Assembly: GCF_006716445.1 (NCBI RefSeq)
Contig: NZ_VFPA01000003.1
Coordinates: 1,240,001-1,304,000, forward strand
DNA from: Pseudonocardia kunmingensis
Lineage (GTDB): Bacteria > Actinomycetota > Actinomycetes > Mycobacteriales > Pseudonocardiaceae
Reading direction: 5' to 3'
Length of the DNA: 64,000 nt
How positions within the stretch are numbered: the first letter of the stretch is position 1; every line of letters starts with the position of its first letter. Below, piece after piece: positions 35,415 to 44,335 of this stretch. The notes under the pieces were generated by a model, which worked only from the letters and a program-made list of their open reading frames with translations, was not told the origin of the DNA and made no database searches. The translations under genes were made by a program, and so were the position numbers.

Positions 35415-36044
35415 TCAGGCCGGCGGCACCCGGTAGCGCAGCCACACGAGGCCGTCCTCGAGCGTCTCGGCCGCGACGGGCTCGAGGACGCGCGCGGCCT
35501 CCGCGTGGCCGTGCCAGACCCGGTCGCCCCGCGTCCCGGCGAGGAGCGGGTGGACCAGGAGGCTCACCTCGTCGAGCAGGCCGGCGTCGAGCAGTGCCCC
35601 GATGAGCGAGCCGCCGCTGTCGACCCGGACGGTGCGCGCCGCGTGCTCCCGGGCGAGCGCGGCCAGTGCGGCGGCGAGGTCCACGCGCCCGGTGCCGGCG
35701 ACGAGCTGCGCCACCCCGTCGCCCCGGTCGGACGAGTCGGACGTGCGCAGGGCGAGCACACCCGACCAGTGGCCCACGTCGCGCAGGGCGTCCCACTCCC
35801 GCACCCGCGACCGGCCGTCGACCACGGCGAGCAGCGGCCCGCCCGCCGCCGGCCCGGGGCGGGGAGCCGCCCGCAGCGCCTGCTCCTGGGCGAGGATCGT
35901 GTCCGCCCCCGCGAGCGTGACGTCCTCGCGCCAGGTGCCGGCCAGGGCGTAGAAGCGGCCGACCGCCGGGGTGAAGCCGGTGGTCGCGCCGTCCAGCGAG
36001 ATCGCGACGTGGGCGACCACGTGCGGCCGCGGTGCCGGAGTCAT
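35415..36044 (-). CDS. RibD C-terminal/dihydrofolate reductase-fold protein
   Basis: This 209-residue Rossmann-like protein starts VVAHVAISLDGATTGF, the family's NADPH-domain beginning, and has VRVDSGGSLIGALLDAGLLD and VSLLVHPLLAG. Members reduce pterin- or flavin-like compounds; the substrate here is unknown. ATG 36044 is the natural start. It is divergent from the response regulator gene. A related but distinct member lies at 54407. Confidence 0.85.
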   Translation of the reverse strand: MTPAPRPHVVAHVAISLDGATTGFTPAVGRFYALAGTWREDVTLAGADTILAQEQALRAAPRPGPAAGGPLLAVVDGRSRVREWDALRDVGHWSGVLALRTSDSSDRGDGVAQLVAGTGRVDLAAALAALAREHAARTVRVDSGGSLIGALLDAGLLDEVSLLVHPLLAGTRGDRVWHGHAEAARVLEPVAAETLEDGLVWLRYRVPPA

Positions 36045-36099
36045 GTCCCGGACGCTAGACCGGACCACCGACAGGGTGAGCTTCCGCGACGCCGGGCCG

Positions 36100-36777
36100 A
36101 TGCGGCAGGCTCTCCCGGTGCGCGTGCTGGTGGTCGAGGACGACGACGGGGTGGCCGGTGCCGTGGTCGAGGCGCTCGGCACGCAGGGCCACGACGTGGA
36201 GCGGGTGGCGCGGGCCGTCGAGGTCTGGGCCCGGGTCCGCGACGCCGACCTCGTCCTGCTCGACCTCGGCCTGCCCGACGCCGACGGGCTCGACGTGCTG
36301 CGCAGGCTGCGCCGCATCGCCACCACCCCGGTGCTGGTCCTGACCGCCCGCGACGCCGAGCGCGACGTCGTGCGCGGCCTGCGCCTCGGGGCCGACGACT
36401 ACCTGGTCAAGCCGGTCCGGCTGCGCGAGCTGCTGGCCCGGGTGGACGCCGTCGTGCGGCGCACCACGAGCGCAGCGGGCCCGGCCGTGAGCACCGTCGA
36501 GGTCGAGGACGTGCGCATCGACATGGCCGCGCGGCGCGCCACCGTCGCCGAGCGGGAGATCGCCCTGACCGCCAAGGAGTTCGACATCCTCGCCGCGCTC
36601 GCCCGGCGGCCCGGTGCCGCCGTGAGCCGCCAGCAGCTGCTCGACGAGGTGTGGGGCGACGCCTACCTCGCCGTGTCACGCTCGCTGGACGTGCACCTCG
36701 CGTCGCTGCGGCAGAAGCTCGGCAGGCCCGGGCTGCTCGCGACGATCCGCGGGTTCGGCTACCGGCTGGGCCGCTGA
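36100..36777 (+). CDS. Two-component response regulator, OmpR/TctD type
   Basis: This is 225 residues from ATG 36100. The receiver domain has the acidic pair VVEDDDG, phospho-acceptor Asp55 (LVLLDLGLPD) and Lys104 (LVKP). The C-terminal winged helix (LTAKEFDILAALARRPG, DVHLASLRQKLG) is OmpR-like. GTG 36118 is an alternative start. It is followed closely by a histidine kinase and a TAXI-type binding protein, which together suggest a tricarboxylate-type sensing unit. Confidence 0.92.
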   Translation: MRQALPVRVLVVEDDDGVAGAVVEALGTQGHDVERVARAVEVWARVRDADLVLLDLGLPDADGLDVLRRLRRIATTPVLVLTARDAERDVVRGLRLGADDYLVKPVRLRELLARVDAVVRRTTSAAGPAVSTVEVEDVRIDMAARRATVAEREIALTAKEFDILAALARRPGAAVSRQQLLDEVWGDAYLAVSRSLDVHLASLRQKLGRPGLLATIRGFGYRLGR

Positions 36778-36782
36778 TCGGC

Positions 36783-38168
36783 GTGCGCCGCAGGCTGCTC
36801 GTCGTGCTCTCCGGCTTCGCCCTCGCGGCCGTGGCCGGGTTCGCCGTCCCGCTGCTGCAGAGCACCGCCGCGGGGCGGACGCAGGAGTTCGTGCTCGTCC
36901 GCGCCACCGACCTCGACCGGTTCGCCGCGCTGGCCCAGCAGGCCACCGGCCCGTCCGGCGCGGACGCCCTCGCCCAGGAGGTGCAGGCGCACCACGTCGT
37001 CTACGGGGAGGGCGTGGTCGTCGTCGACCGCACAGGCCGGCCGGTCGTGGAGGCCGGGATGCGGGCGGACGAGCCCGCGGTCGCCGCCGCGGCCGACGCG
37101 GCACTGCGCAACCAGCCCGCCGCACACCCGGAGCGCCTGCAGCCCTGGTCGCGGGCGCCGATCCTGCTGGCCCGCCCGGTCGGCACCGGCACCCAGGCGG
37201 GCGGCGCGGTCGTGCTGCGGGCCGAGCCCGGCGCCGCGGCCGCCGACATCGCCACGTCGTGGGCCGCGATCCTGGCCGGCGCGGTCGTCGCCGCCGTCGC
37301 CTGCGCCGCCGTGGCGCTGCTGGTGGCGCGCTGGGTGCTGCGTCCGGTCCGCGAGCTCGCGGCAGGCGTCGGCGCGGTCACGGCGGGGCGCCCGAACGCC
37401 CACGTCTCGCCGCACGCGGGCCCGAGCGAGCTGCGCGAGCTCGCCGTGGCGTTCAACCGGATGTCCGACGCGGTCGCCACGAGCGCGGACCAGCAGCGCA
37501 GGCTCGTCGCCGACACCTCCCACCAGCTGCGCAACCCCCTCGCCGCGCTGCGCCTGCGCGTCGACACGCTCGATCCGCACATCGCCGCTGCCGGCCGCCG
37601 GACCTACCGATCCACCGTCGTGGAGGTGGAGCGGCTGGAGGCGCTGCTCGACGGGCTGCTCGACCTCGCCACCGCGGAGAGCCGCGCCACCGACCTGGCG
37701 GCCGGCGCCGATCCTCCCGCCCGCGCCGACCTCACCGCCGTCGTGACCGAGCGCCTCGACGCGTGGCGGCCCGCCGCGCAGCACGCCGGGGTCCGGCTCG
37801 ACGCCCCCGCGTCGCCCGGGCCGACGGACGTGGCGTGCGCCGCGTCGGAGCTGGAACAGGTGCTCGACGTGCTGCTCGACAACGCGGTCAAGTACGCGGG
37901 CCGCGGCGCGACCGTCCACCTCGCGCACCAGCGCGGGGACGGGCGGGTGCGCCTCGAGGTGCGGGACGACGGCCCCGGCCTGCCTGCCGCCGACATCCCG
38001 CACGCCACCCGGCGGTTCTGGCGGGCGCCCGGCGGCACGGCGCGCGGCTCCGGGCTCGGGCTGCCGATCGCCGAACGCCTCGTCACGGCGCGCGGCGGGA
38101 CCCTGCGCCTCGCCTCCCCACCCGGCGCCGGACTGGTCGTGACGATCGAGCTGCCGGTGCCGTCGTGA
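36783..38168 (+). CDS. Sensor histidine kinase
   Basis: This is a 461-residue membrane kinase with two N-terminal helices bracketing an extracellular sensor domain, then HAMP, phospho-acceptor His in DTSHQLRNPLAAL (about residue 246) and an ATPase domain with NAVKYA, DDGPGLP and GSGLGLPIAERLV. GTG 36783 lies 5 nt after the regulator stop. It overlaps the TAXI gene by 4 nt, suggesting that the binding protein delivers the signal to it. Confidence 0.92.
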   Translation: MRRRLLVVLSGFALAAVAGFAVPLLQSTAAGRTQEFVLVRATDLDRFAALAQQATGPSGADALAQEVQAHHVVYGEGVVVVDRTGRPVVEAGMRADEPAVAAAADAALRNQPAAHPERLQPWSRAPILLARPVGTGTQAGGAVVLRAEPGAAAADIATSWAAILAGAVVAAVACAAVALLVARWVLRPVRELAAGVGAVTAGRPNAHVSPHAGPSELRELAVAFNRMSDAVATSADQQRRLVADTSHQLRNPLAALRLRVDTLDPHIAAAGRRTYRSTVVEVERLEALLDGLLDLATAESRATDLAAGADPPARADLTAVVTERLDAWRPAAQHAGVRLDAPASPGPTDVACAASELEQVLDVLLDNAVKYAGRGATVHLAHQRGDGRVRLEVRDDGPGLPAADIPHATRRFWRAPGGTARGSGLGLPIAERLVTARGGTLRLASPPGAGLVVTIELPVPS

Positions 38169-39115
38169 CCGGCCGCGCACCCCGGCTCTCCCGCCGGGCG
38201 CTCCTGGGGGCCGCGGCGCTGTCCGCCGTCCCGCTCGCGGCCGGATGCACCGCGGGTGCCACCGACCCGATCGTGCTCGCGGCGGGTGAGCCCGGCGGCT
38301 TCTACGTCGAGTTCGCCGAACTCCTCGCCGCCGCCGTGGCGCGCGGCGGGATGCCGGCGACCGTGGCCGGCACCGGCGGCAGCGTCGACAACATCGCGCT
38401 GGTCCGCGACGGACGCGCCGCGCTCGGGCTCGCCCTCACCGACATGGCGGTGGCGGCCCGGCGCGGCGAGCCACCGTTCGACGCCGCGGTGCCGCTGCTC
38501 GCGATCGGGCGCGTCTACGAGAACTACATGCAGCTCGTCGTGCGGGCCGAGGACCCGGCGGCCGGCACCGCCGACCTGGCCGGGCGCCCCGTCTCGCTCG
38601 GGGCCGTCGGCTCGGGCGCCGCCGTGTTCGGCGACCGGCTGCTCGCCGTCGCGGGCATCGGCGCCCGGGTCGCCCACCGCCCGCTGCGCGACGCCGCGCA
38701 CGCGCTGGAGGACGGCGGGACCGACGCGCTCCTCTGGTCCGGTGGCGTGCCCACCCCCGCGCTGGCCGAGCTCGCGGCGCGCCGCCCGGTCCGGCTGCTG
38801 CCGCTGGTCGAGCACCTGCCCGCGCTGCGGGCGGCGCACGGCGGGGTCTACGGGCCCGTGACGGTGCCGGCGGGCGCCTACGGGGTCGCCGCTCCAGTGC
38901 CGACGGTCGGCGTCGCGAACCTGCTGGTCTGCCGCCCCGACCTGGCGGCCCCGACCGCCGACGCCGTGGCCCGCACGCTGGTGGCGGCGGCACCGGACCT
39001 CGTGCCGCGGTCCGCGGTCGGCACGCAGTACCTGGACCAGCGCTCCCTGATCGGCACCGGGGACGTGCCGCTGCACCCCGGCGCCGCGGCCGCCTACCGC
39101 GAGCTGCACGGCTGA
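38165..39115 (+). CDS. TAXI-family substrate-binding lipoprotein
   Basis: This 316-residue TRAP-associated extracytoplasmic immunogenic-type binding protein has a signal with SRRALLG (Tat-like) and lipobox PLAAGC (Cys28). The mature start has GEPGGFYVEFAELLA and VAGTGGSVDNIALVRDG, family hallmarks. No TRAP membrane subunits follow. Coupling (GTGA) to the kinase suggests a sensory role. Typical ligands of the family are glutamate or other carboxylates. Confidence 0.9.
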   Translation: MTGRAPRLSRRALLGAAALSAVPLAAGCTAGATDPIVLAAGEPGGFYVEFAELLAAAVARGGMPATVAGTGGSVDNIALVRDGRAALGLALTDMAVAARRGEPPFDAAVPLLAIGRVYENYMQLVVRAEDPAAGTADLAGRPVSLGAVGSGAAVFGDRLLAVAGIGARVAHRPLRDAAHALEDGGTDALLWSGGVPTPALAELAARRPVRLLPLVEHLPALRAAHGGVYGPVTVPAGAYGVAAPVPTVGVANLLVCRPDLAAPTADAVARTLVAAAPDLVPRSAVGTQYLDQRSLIGTGDVPLHPGAAAAYRELHG

Positions 39116-39257
39116 CGAGATTCGCATGACGGATGGGAGGCCTCGATCTCCGAACCGTCGCACTAAGCCCCGGTAAAGATCACGTGCTCCGCGACGACGG
39201 ACCGGGGTCGCGCTCCTACCGTCACCGCAACACCCCGGCGTCGATGAGGAGCGGGAG

Positions 39258-40592
39258 ATGAGCACGGAGACAACGGTGGCGAGCCCCCCGAGGGGGTTCG
39301 GCGCCAAGATCAAGCAGGTCGGACCGGGCCTGCTGGCCGCGGCCGCGGGCGTCGGATCCGGCGACCTGGTCGCCACGATGGTGGCGGGTGCCCGCTACGG
39401 CACCGCGCTGCTGTGGGCCGCGGTGCTCGGAGCGGTGCTCAAGCTCGCGCTCGCCGAGGGCGTGGGCCGCTGGCACCTCGCCTCGGGCGCCACCCTCCTG
39501 GACGGCTGGCGCCGCCTCGGCCGCTGGGCCACGGTGTTCTTCGGCGTCTACATCGTCATCTGGGGCTTCGTGTACGGGGCCACCGCGATGTCGGCGGTCG
39601 GGCTCCCGCTCAACGCGCTGTTCGGCGGGCTGGACGTGCGCTACTGGGCCATGATCGCCGGCGTCGTCGGGCTCGCGCTGGTCTGGGTGCAGCGCTACCA
39701 CGTCTTCGAGAAGTTCATCACCGTCCTCGTCCTGATCAAGTTCGTGTCGGTCGTGTCCGTGGCGGTGCTCGTCGCACCCGACCTCTCGGGCCTCGCGAGC
39801 GGTCTGGTCCCCCGGCTGCCCGACGGCTCCGTGATCTACGTGCTCGGCCTGATCGGCGGGGTCGGCGGCACGATCACGATGGCCGCGTACGGCTACTGGA
39901 TGATCGCGAAGGGCTGGAAGGGCACCGGCTGGCTGTCGATGATGCGGCTCGACAACGCCGTCGGCTACGTCATGACCGCGATCTTCGTGATCGCGATGCT
40001 CGTCGTCGGCTCGGCGATGCTGCTCGGGCAGGACCTCACCAAGGGCGACGAGGGCCTGCTCGTCCTGGGCGAGGCGCTGGGCACCCGGTACGGCGACTGG
40101 GCCCGGATCCTGTTCCTCTGCGGCTTCCTCGCGGTGACCACGACGTCGCTGCTCGGGGTGTGGAACGGCGTCAGCCTGCTGTTCACCGACTGGACCCGGG
40201 CGATCCGGCTTCCGCACGGCCGGGCCGCCGAGGTGGGCCCCGGCACGGACGCCGACCCGGAGCGCCCGGCGGCGGAGGCGACCGCCTCCGAGACGGGCTA
40301 CACGGCCACGGCCGCCGAGCGCAGCACCCCGTTCCGGGCCTACCTGCTCTGGCTGACCATCCCCCCGATGGGACTGCTGTTCTTCGACAGTCCCTTCGCG
40401 CTCACGCTGGTGTACGGCGTGCTCGGGGCGGCGTTCATGCCGTTCCTCGGGATCACGCTCATCATGCTGCTGAACTCGAAGCGGGTCGCCCGGGACGGGC
40501 GCTCCGGCTGGCTGTCCAACGTGCTGCTCGGCGCGGCGTCCGCGCTGTTCGTGGTGCTCCTCGTCACCGACATCGTCAACCGGCTCACCTGA
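39258..40592 (+). CDS. Nramp-related membrane transporter lacking canonical metal motifs
   Basis: This 444-residue protein has 11-12 helices and the overall Nramp pattern. The helix 1 metal motif DPGN is replaced by GSGD (33-36), and the helix 6 MPH motif by GTITMAAYG (204-212). It therefore belongs to a non-canonical branch, and Mn/Fe uptake should not be assumed. ATG 39258 follows GAGGAGCGGGAG. It is 142 bp after the TAXI gene and probably has its own promoter. Confidence 0.85.
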   Translation: MSTETTVASPPRGFGAKIKQVGPGLLAAAAGVGSGDLVATMVAGARYGTALLWAAVLGAVLKLALAEGVGRWHLASGATLLDGWRRLGRWATVFFGVYIVIWGFVYGATAMSAVGLPLNALFGGLDVRYWAMIAGVVGLALVWVQRYHVFEKFITVLVLIKFVSVVSVAVLVAPDLSGLASGLVPRLPDGSVIYVLGLIGGVGGTITMAAYGYWMIAKGWKGTGWLSMMRLDNAVGYVMTAIFVIAMLVVGSAMLLGQDLTKGDEGLLVLGEALGTRYGDWARILFLCGFLAVTTTSLLGVWNGVSLLFTDWTRAIRLPHGRAAEVGPGTDADPERPAAEATASETGYTATAAERSTPFRAYLLWLTIPPMGLLFFDSPFALTLVYGVLGAAFMPFLGITLIMLLNSKRVARDGRSGWLSNVLLGAASALFVVLLVTDIVNRLT

Positions 40593-40598
40593 GGTCCG

Positions 40599-40635
40599 GG
40601 TCCGGCCGGCGGTGCCCCGACCCGCCGGCCGGACC
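40599..40635. terminator. Strong bidirectional hairpin between convergent genes
   Basis: Perfect 14-bp arms (40599-40612, 40622-40635; GGTCCGGCCGGCGG on the left) with a 9-nt loop fill the gap between the Nramp-like gene and the lyase gene. There is no T-run. Confidence 0.65.
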
Positions 40636-40636
40636 G

Positions 40637-42538
40637 TCACGTCCCGGAGTGCTCGATCGCCAGCGAGTACACGACGACCTCCCCCACCGCATCGGCCGCG
40701 TCGCCCTGCTCCGGGTTCGACTGGATGTAGGAGCCGATCTTGAAGTACCAGCTGGTGCCGCTGCGGGGGATCTCGGCCTTCTGCTCACCGTCGTAGAACA
40801 CCGTGACCTTGCTGTCGGCCGCGACGATCCGCAGGTCGTAGGGCGTGCCGAGCTGGTAGGCCGGGTCGATGACGATCTGCTCCTGACCGTCGGCGTACTG
40901 GGCGACGAGCGTCTGCCCCTCCAGCCGGATCTGCATCACGTCGTCGCCGCCGTCGTGGATCTGCGCCGCCACCACCTCCGGTTTCGCCGGCGGTACCTCG
41001 GTGATCGCCTGACGGGTCTCCAGCACGTGCGTTCCTGTGCTGTTCGACCAGGCGGCCTTCTCCTCCCCGATCATCTCCCGCAGCTCCGAACGCGGGTACT
41101 TGCTGTTCTCCGTGGTCACCCCGCCCGCGGGGGCCCGGAAGACCACACCGTCGCGCTCGGGCGTGAGCGCGAAGTACTCGCTGGTGTAGGTCAGCAGCTC
41201 CGGCTGGTCGATGGAGTCGGGATCGCCCGCGGGACCGATCGGCAGGGTGAGGAACCAGTTCTGCAGGTCGAGCAGATCGCCCGGCATCTCCGCGGTGCCG
41301 GTGGTCCCGCCGGGCGCCTTCGCGCCGCCCGCGGGCCGGGCGGTGGCGCCCGCCTTCTCCGCACCCCCACCGGAACCGGCCTCGTCGCCGCTGCCCGACT
41401 CCGTGTCGCCCGAACCGTCGCCGGAGCTCTCGCCGCCCGAGCCGTCGCCGCTCGAGTCCTCGCCCGACTCCTCGCCCGACTCCTCGCCCGACTCCTTGTC
41501 GGCTTCCTTCCCCGCCTCCCCGCCCGCGCTCTTGCCCGTGTCCTTTTCCGCTTCCTTCCCCGACTCCTTGCCCGCGTCCCCGCCCGACTCCTTGCCCGCG
41601 TCCGGGCCCTCGCTCTTGCCCGACTCCTTGCCGGCGTCCGTGCCCGACTCCTCGTCGGCGTCCTTGCCCGACTCCTTGCCCGCGTCCCCGCCCTCGCTCT
41701 TGCCCGACTCCTCGTCGGTGTCCTTGCCCGACTCCTTGCCGGCGTCCTTGCCCGACTCCTTGCCGGCGTCCTTGCCCGAGTCCTTGCCGGCGTCCTTGCC
41801 TGAGTCCTTGCCCGAGTCCTTGCCGGCGTCCTTGCCCGAGTCCTTGCCGCCCGAGTCCTTGCCTGCGCCGCCGCCGGAGCTCGCGGCGGGGGCGCCAGTG
41901 CGCGAGTCGCTGTTCCCCGCACCGGCCCGGTCGTCGTCGCCGCGCGGTTCCGCGCCGCCCGCGGCGGCGTCGCCCTCGCGCTCGTCACCGCCCGCGCTCG
42001 GGCTGCCGGGGGAACCGGGATCCCCGGAACCCGGGCTGCGCCCGCCGGAGCCCTCGCGCGCCGGCTCGTCGGTCGCGCGGTCAGCCGCCTCCGGGGCGCG
42101 CGCACCGGGGTCGGCCGGGGCCGGGTCAGCGGGGGCCGGGTCGGCGCGGTTCGGCTCGCGGTCCGCGTCGGCGTCCGCGGCAGGCTCGCGGGTCCGGTCG
42201 GGCGCGGGGTCGGCCGGCGATCCCGGCCGGCCGGTTCCGGTGGCCGGGCCGTCCGAGGTCGTCGAGCACTCCCCCGCTGCCGTCGGACCGGCCGCGGAGC
42301 CCGGGTCGTCCGCGGCACCGGCGGCGTCGGAGCCGGCATCGACGAGATCCATCAGCACCGCCAGCAGGTCGCGGATCAGCTCCGGCAGCTGCTCCTCGGC
42401 GTCGGCCCCGATCGGCACGACGATGACGCACGGCTCGGCCGCCGCAGGCGGTACCGCGGCGACCACGGGTGGCCCGGCCTGCGGGGCGGCGAGCAGGGCG
42501 GCCGTGACCACGGCCAGGGATGCGGTGAGACCGGGCAT
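40637..42538 (-). CDS. Secreted PL7-type polysaccharide (alginate) lyase with long repetitive linker
   Basis: This is 633 residues. A hydrophobic start suggests export. Residues 60-225 are Ala/Pro/Asp-rich, 226-396 are tandem Gly-Lys-Asp/Glu-Ser repeats, and about 421-630 form a PL7 domain with RSELRE (483-488), QIHDGGDD (526-533) and YFKIGSYIQ (598-606), the catalytic Arg, Gln/His and Tyr motifs. It should cleave uronic-acid polymers by beta-elimination. The linker is very hydrophilic and may act as a cell-wall tether or spacer. An in-frame stop just upstream fixes the ATG. Confidence 0.85.
   Translation of the reverse strand: MPGLTASLAVVTAALLAAPQAGPPVVAAVPPAAAEPCVIVVPIGADAEEQLPELIRDLLAVLMDLVDAGSDAAGAADDPGSAAGPTAAGECSTTSDGPATGTGRPGSPADPAPDRTREPAADADADREPNRADPAPADPAPADPGARAPEAADRATDEPAREGSGGRSPGSGDPGSPGSPSAGGDEREGDAAAGGAEPRGDDDRAGAGNSDSRTGAPAASSGGGAGKDSGGKDSGKDAGKDSGKDSGKDAGKDSGKDAGKESGKDAGKESGKDTDEESGKSEGGDAGKESGKDADEESGTDAGKESGKSEGPDAGKESGGDAGKESGKEAEKDTGKSAGGEAGKEADKESGEESGEESGEDSSGDGSGGESSGDGSGDTESGSGDEAGSGGGAEKAGATARPAGGAKAPGGTTGTAEMPGDLLDLQNWFLTLPIGPAGDPDSIDQPELLTYTSEYFALTPERDGVVFRAPAGGVTTENSKYPRSELREMIGEEKAAWSNSTGTHVLETRQAITEVPPAKPEVVAAQIHDGGDDVMQIRLEGQTLVAQYADGQEQIVIDPAYQLGTPYDLRIVAADSKVTVFYDGEQKAEIPRSGTSWYFKIGSYIQSNPEQGDAADAVGEVVVYSLAIEHSGT
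41351..41863 (-). repeat. Tandem coding repeat (GKDSGKDA-like) in the lyase gene
   Basis: About 170 codons consist of degenerate 12- and 24-bp units coding GKDS/GKDA/GKES blocks, grading into EESG and DGSG. Near-identical DNA units at 41740-41860 suggest recent slippage growth, so length may vary between strains. Confidence 0.85.
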
Positions 42539-42838
42539 CGCCTATGCCCGGTGCCGGGTGCAACGGGGCGGAGGCGGGGCGGGTGCGGGCATGGTCCTCC
42601 CGTCGTGCGGGCGTGCGGAATCACGCCCCCGGACGAGCCGGGGACGTGGGGACGGTGGGCCTGACCAGGCTTTCCGTCGCTGCATCGGATCGTAGGAGCG
42701 CCACCCGCCGGATCGGCCGGATCCGGGCTCAGCGCTTTGCTATTGCGAACGGTCGGGATCCGACGGCTGCCGCCGGGCCACCGGGCCGGCGTGCGCAGCG
42801 GCGGGACATCGAGCCGCTGCAGGATCCCACCCGGACGA
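42539..42838. other. Gene-free region upstream of the lyase gene
   Basis: No credible gene was found. It should hold the lyase promoter on the minus strand, but no clear box pair stands out. Confidence 0.4.
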
Positions 42839-42877
42839 ACGGCACTCTCGTCGGTACCTAGCCGACGAAAGTGCCGT
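42839..42877. terminator. 16-bp stem-loop downstream of the MHS symporter
   Basis: Arms 42839-42854 and 42862-42877 pair with one mismatch around a 7-nt loop (TACCTAG). It lies 45 nt after the MHS symporter stop, reading leftwards. The CGACGAAAGTGCC arm also occurs at 11843-11852, so it may be one copy of a dispersed repeat serving as a terminator. Confidence 0.55.
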
Positions 42878-42921
42878 CCGTCATGCGGATCCCTGCGGCA
42901 CGCCGGCCGGGGGTGGTGGCG

Positions 42922-44256
42922 TCAGCGGTTGGCGTGCAGCTTCGCCGGGCCCGCCTCGGCGATGTCGATGTCCTTCAGCTCCGGGGCGGCGAGGAAGGCG
43001 ACGAGCGAGATCACGCACGTCCCCACGAGGTAGGCGGCCACCCACCACGGCGACCCGTCGTCGGCCAGCAGTGCCGTGGCGATCAGGGGGGTGAACCCGG
43101 CGAGCGCGGCCCCGACCTCCCGGGAGGTGGCGAAGCCGCTGTAGCGGACGCGGGCGCCGAACAGCTCGGCGTAGAACGCGGGCTGCACCGCGATCATCGG
43201 GGCCACGCCGAGCGCCGTGGCCACCACGAGCGCGAGCACGACGAGCACCGGCTGCTCGGTGCGCAGCAGCAGGAAGAACGGGTAGATGAACGCGGCGAGG
43301 AACACCACCGAGAACACGTTGAGCGGCTTGCGCCCGATGCGGTCGGACAGCGCGCCGTACACCGGCTGCAGGATGATCACGACCACCCCGAAGAGGATCA
43401 CGCCGGTGAGCACGGTGCCGCGGGGGATGCCGAGGGTGCCGGTGGCGTAGGCGACCGTGAACGTCGCGAACAGGTACACCGCGGCGGTGTCGGCGATGTG
43501 GGCGCCCACGCCGATCAGCAGGTTGCGCGGGTAGCTGCGCAGGGTCTCCAGCACCGGCAGCTTGATCAGCCGCTGCTCGGCGGCCGCCCGGCGGAACACC
43601 GGCGACTCCTCCACCCGCAGCCGGACGTAGAGCGACACCCCGATCAGCGCGAAGCTGACGAGGAAGGGCACCCGCCAGCCCCAGGACAGCAACTGCTCCT
43701 GGGGCAGCAGTCCGACCAGCAGGAACGCCACCGTGCCGAGCACGAGCCCGATCTGCACGCCGGTCTGCGCGAACGAGGTGTAGTAGCCGCGGTGGGCCGG
43801 CGGGGCGTGCTCGGCCAGCAGGGTGGACGCTCCCCCGAACTCGGCGCCCGCGCCGAGGCCCTGCAGCACGCGCATGAGCACGAGCAGCGCGGGCGCCCAC
43901 CAGCCGATCGCGGCGTAGGTGGGGAGCAGCCCGATCACGCCGGTGGACAGACCCATCACCAGCGTGGTGAGGATCAGGGTCTCCCGGCGGCCGATGCGGT
44001 CGCCGATGTGGCCGAAGACGATCCCGCCCAGTGGCCGGAACACGAACCCGACGCCGAACGTGGCGAACGCGGTGAGCGTGCCGACGGTGGGGTCGGACTC
44101 GGGGAAGAACAGCACGTTGAACACCAGCGCGGCCGCGGTGCCGTAGATGAAGAAGTCGTACCACTCCAGCGCGGTCCCGACGAGCGCGCCGACGACCACG
44201 CGCCGCAGGTCGCGGCCCGTGGTTCCCGGGCCGGCGGCGGGTCCGGGGGAAGCCAT
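42922..44256 (-). CDS. MHS family MFS transporter (metabolite:H+ symporter)
   Basis: This 444-residue, 12-helix transporter has the MHS signature: ALVGTALEWYDFFIYGTAAA, FRPLGGIVFGHIGDRIGRRE and MRVLQGLGAGAEFGGAS. Relatives carry shikimate, alpha-ketoglutarate, proline/betaine or aromatic acids; the substrate is unknown. ATG 44256 has GGAGTGAGG upstream. It is 79 nt after the acetyltransferase gene on the same strand. Confidence 0.92.
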   Translation of the reverse strand: MASPGPAAGPGTTGRDLRRVVVGALVGTALEWYDFFIYGTAAALVFNVLFFPESDPTVGTLTAFATFGVGFVFRPLGGIVFGHIGDRIGRRETLILTTLVMGLSTGVIGLLPTYAAIGWWAPALLVLMRVLQGLGAGAEFGGASTLLAEHAPPAHRGYYTSFAQTGVQIGLVLGTVAFLLVGLLPQEQLLSWGWRVPFLVSFALIGVSLYVRLRVEESPVFRRAAAEQRLIKLPVLETLRSYPRNLLIGVGAHIADTAAVYLFATFTVAYATGTLGIPRGTVLTGVILFGVVVIILQPVYGALSDRIGRKPLNVFSVVFLAAFIYPFFLLLRTEQPVLVVLALVVATALGVAPMIAVQPAFYAELFGARVRYSGFATSREVGAALAGFTPLIATALLADDGSPWWVAAYLVGTCVISLVAFLAAPELKDIDIAEAGPAKLHANR

Positions 44257-44335
44257 CGCCTCACTCCTGCCGTCGTGTGACCGCTGCGTCACCCGCACCG
44301 TCTACCAGGAAAACGCTCTCCCAGCAATCGGAGGG

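Noticed and set aside
34836..36782. N-terminal extension of the histidine kinase frame
   Set aside because: It crosses the NfeD, RibD-like and response regulator genes in non-coding frames and is low-complexity.
41351..41863. Repeat array considered as CRISPR
   Set aside because: Units are 12-24 bp without spacers, lie in frame in a gene and code GKDS blocks; no cas genes occur.
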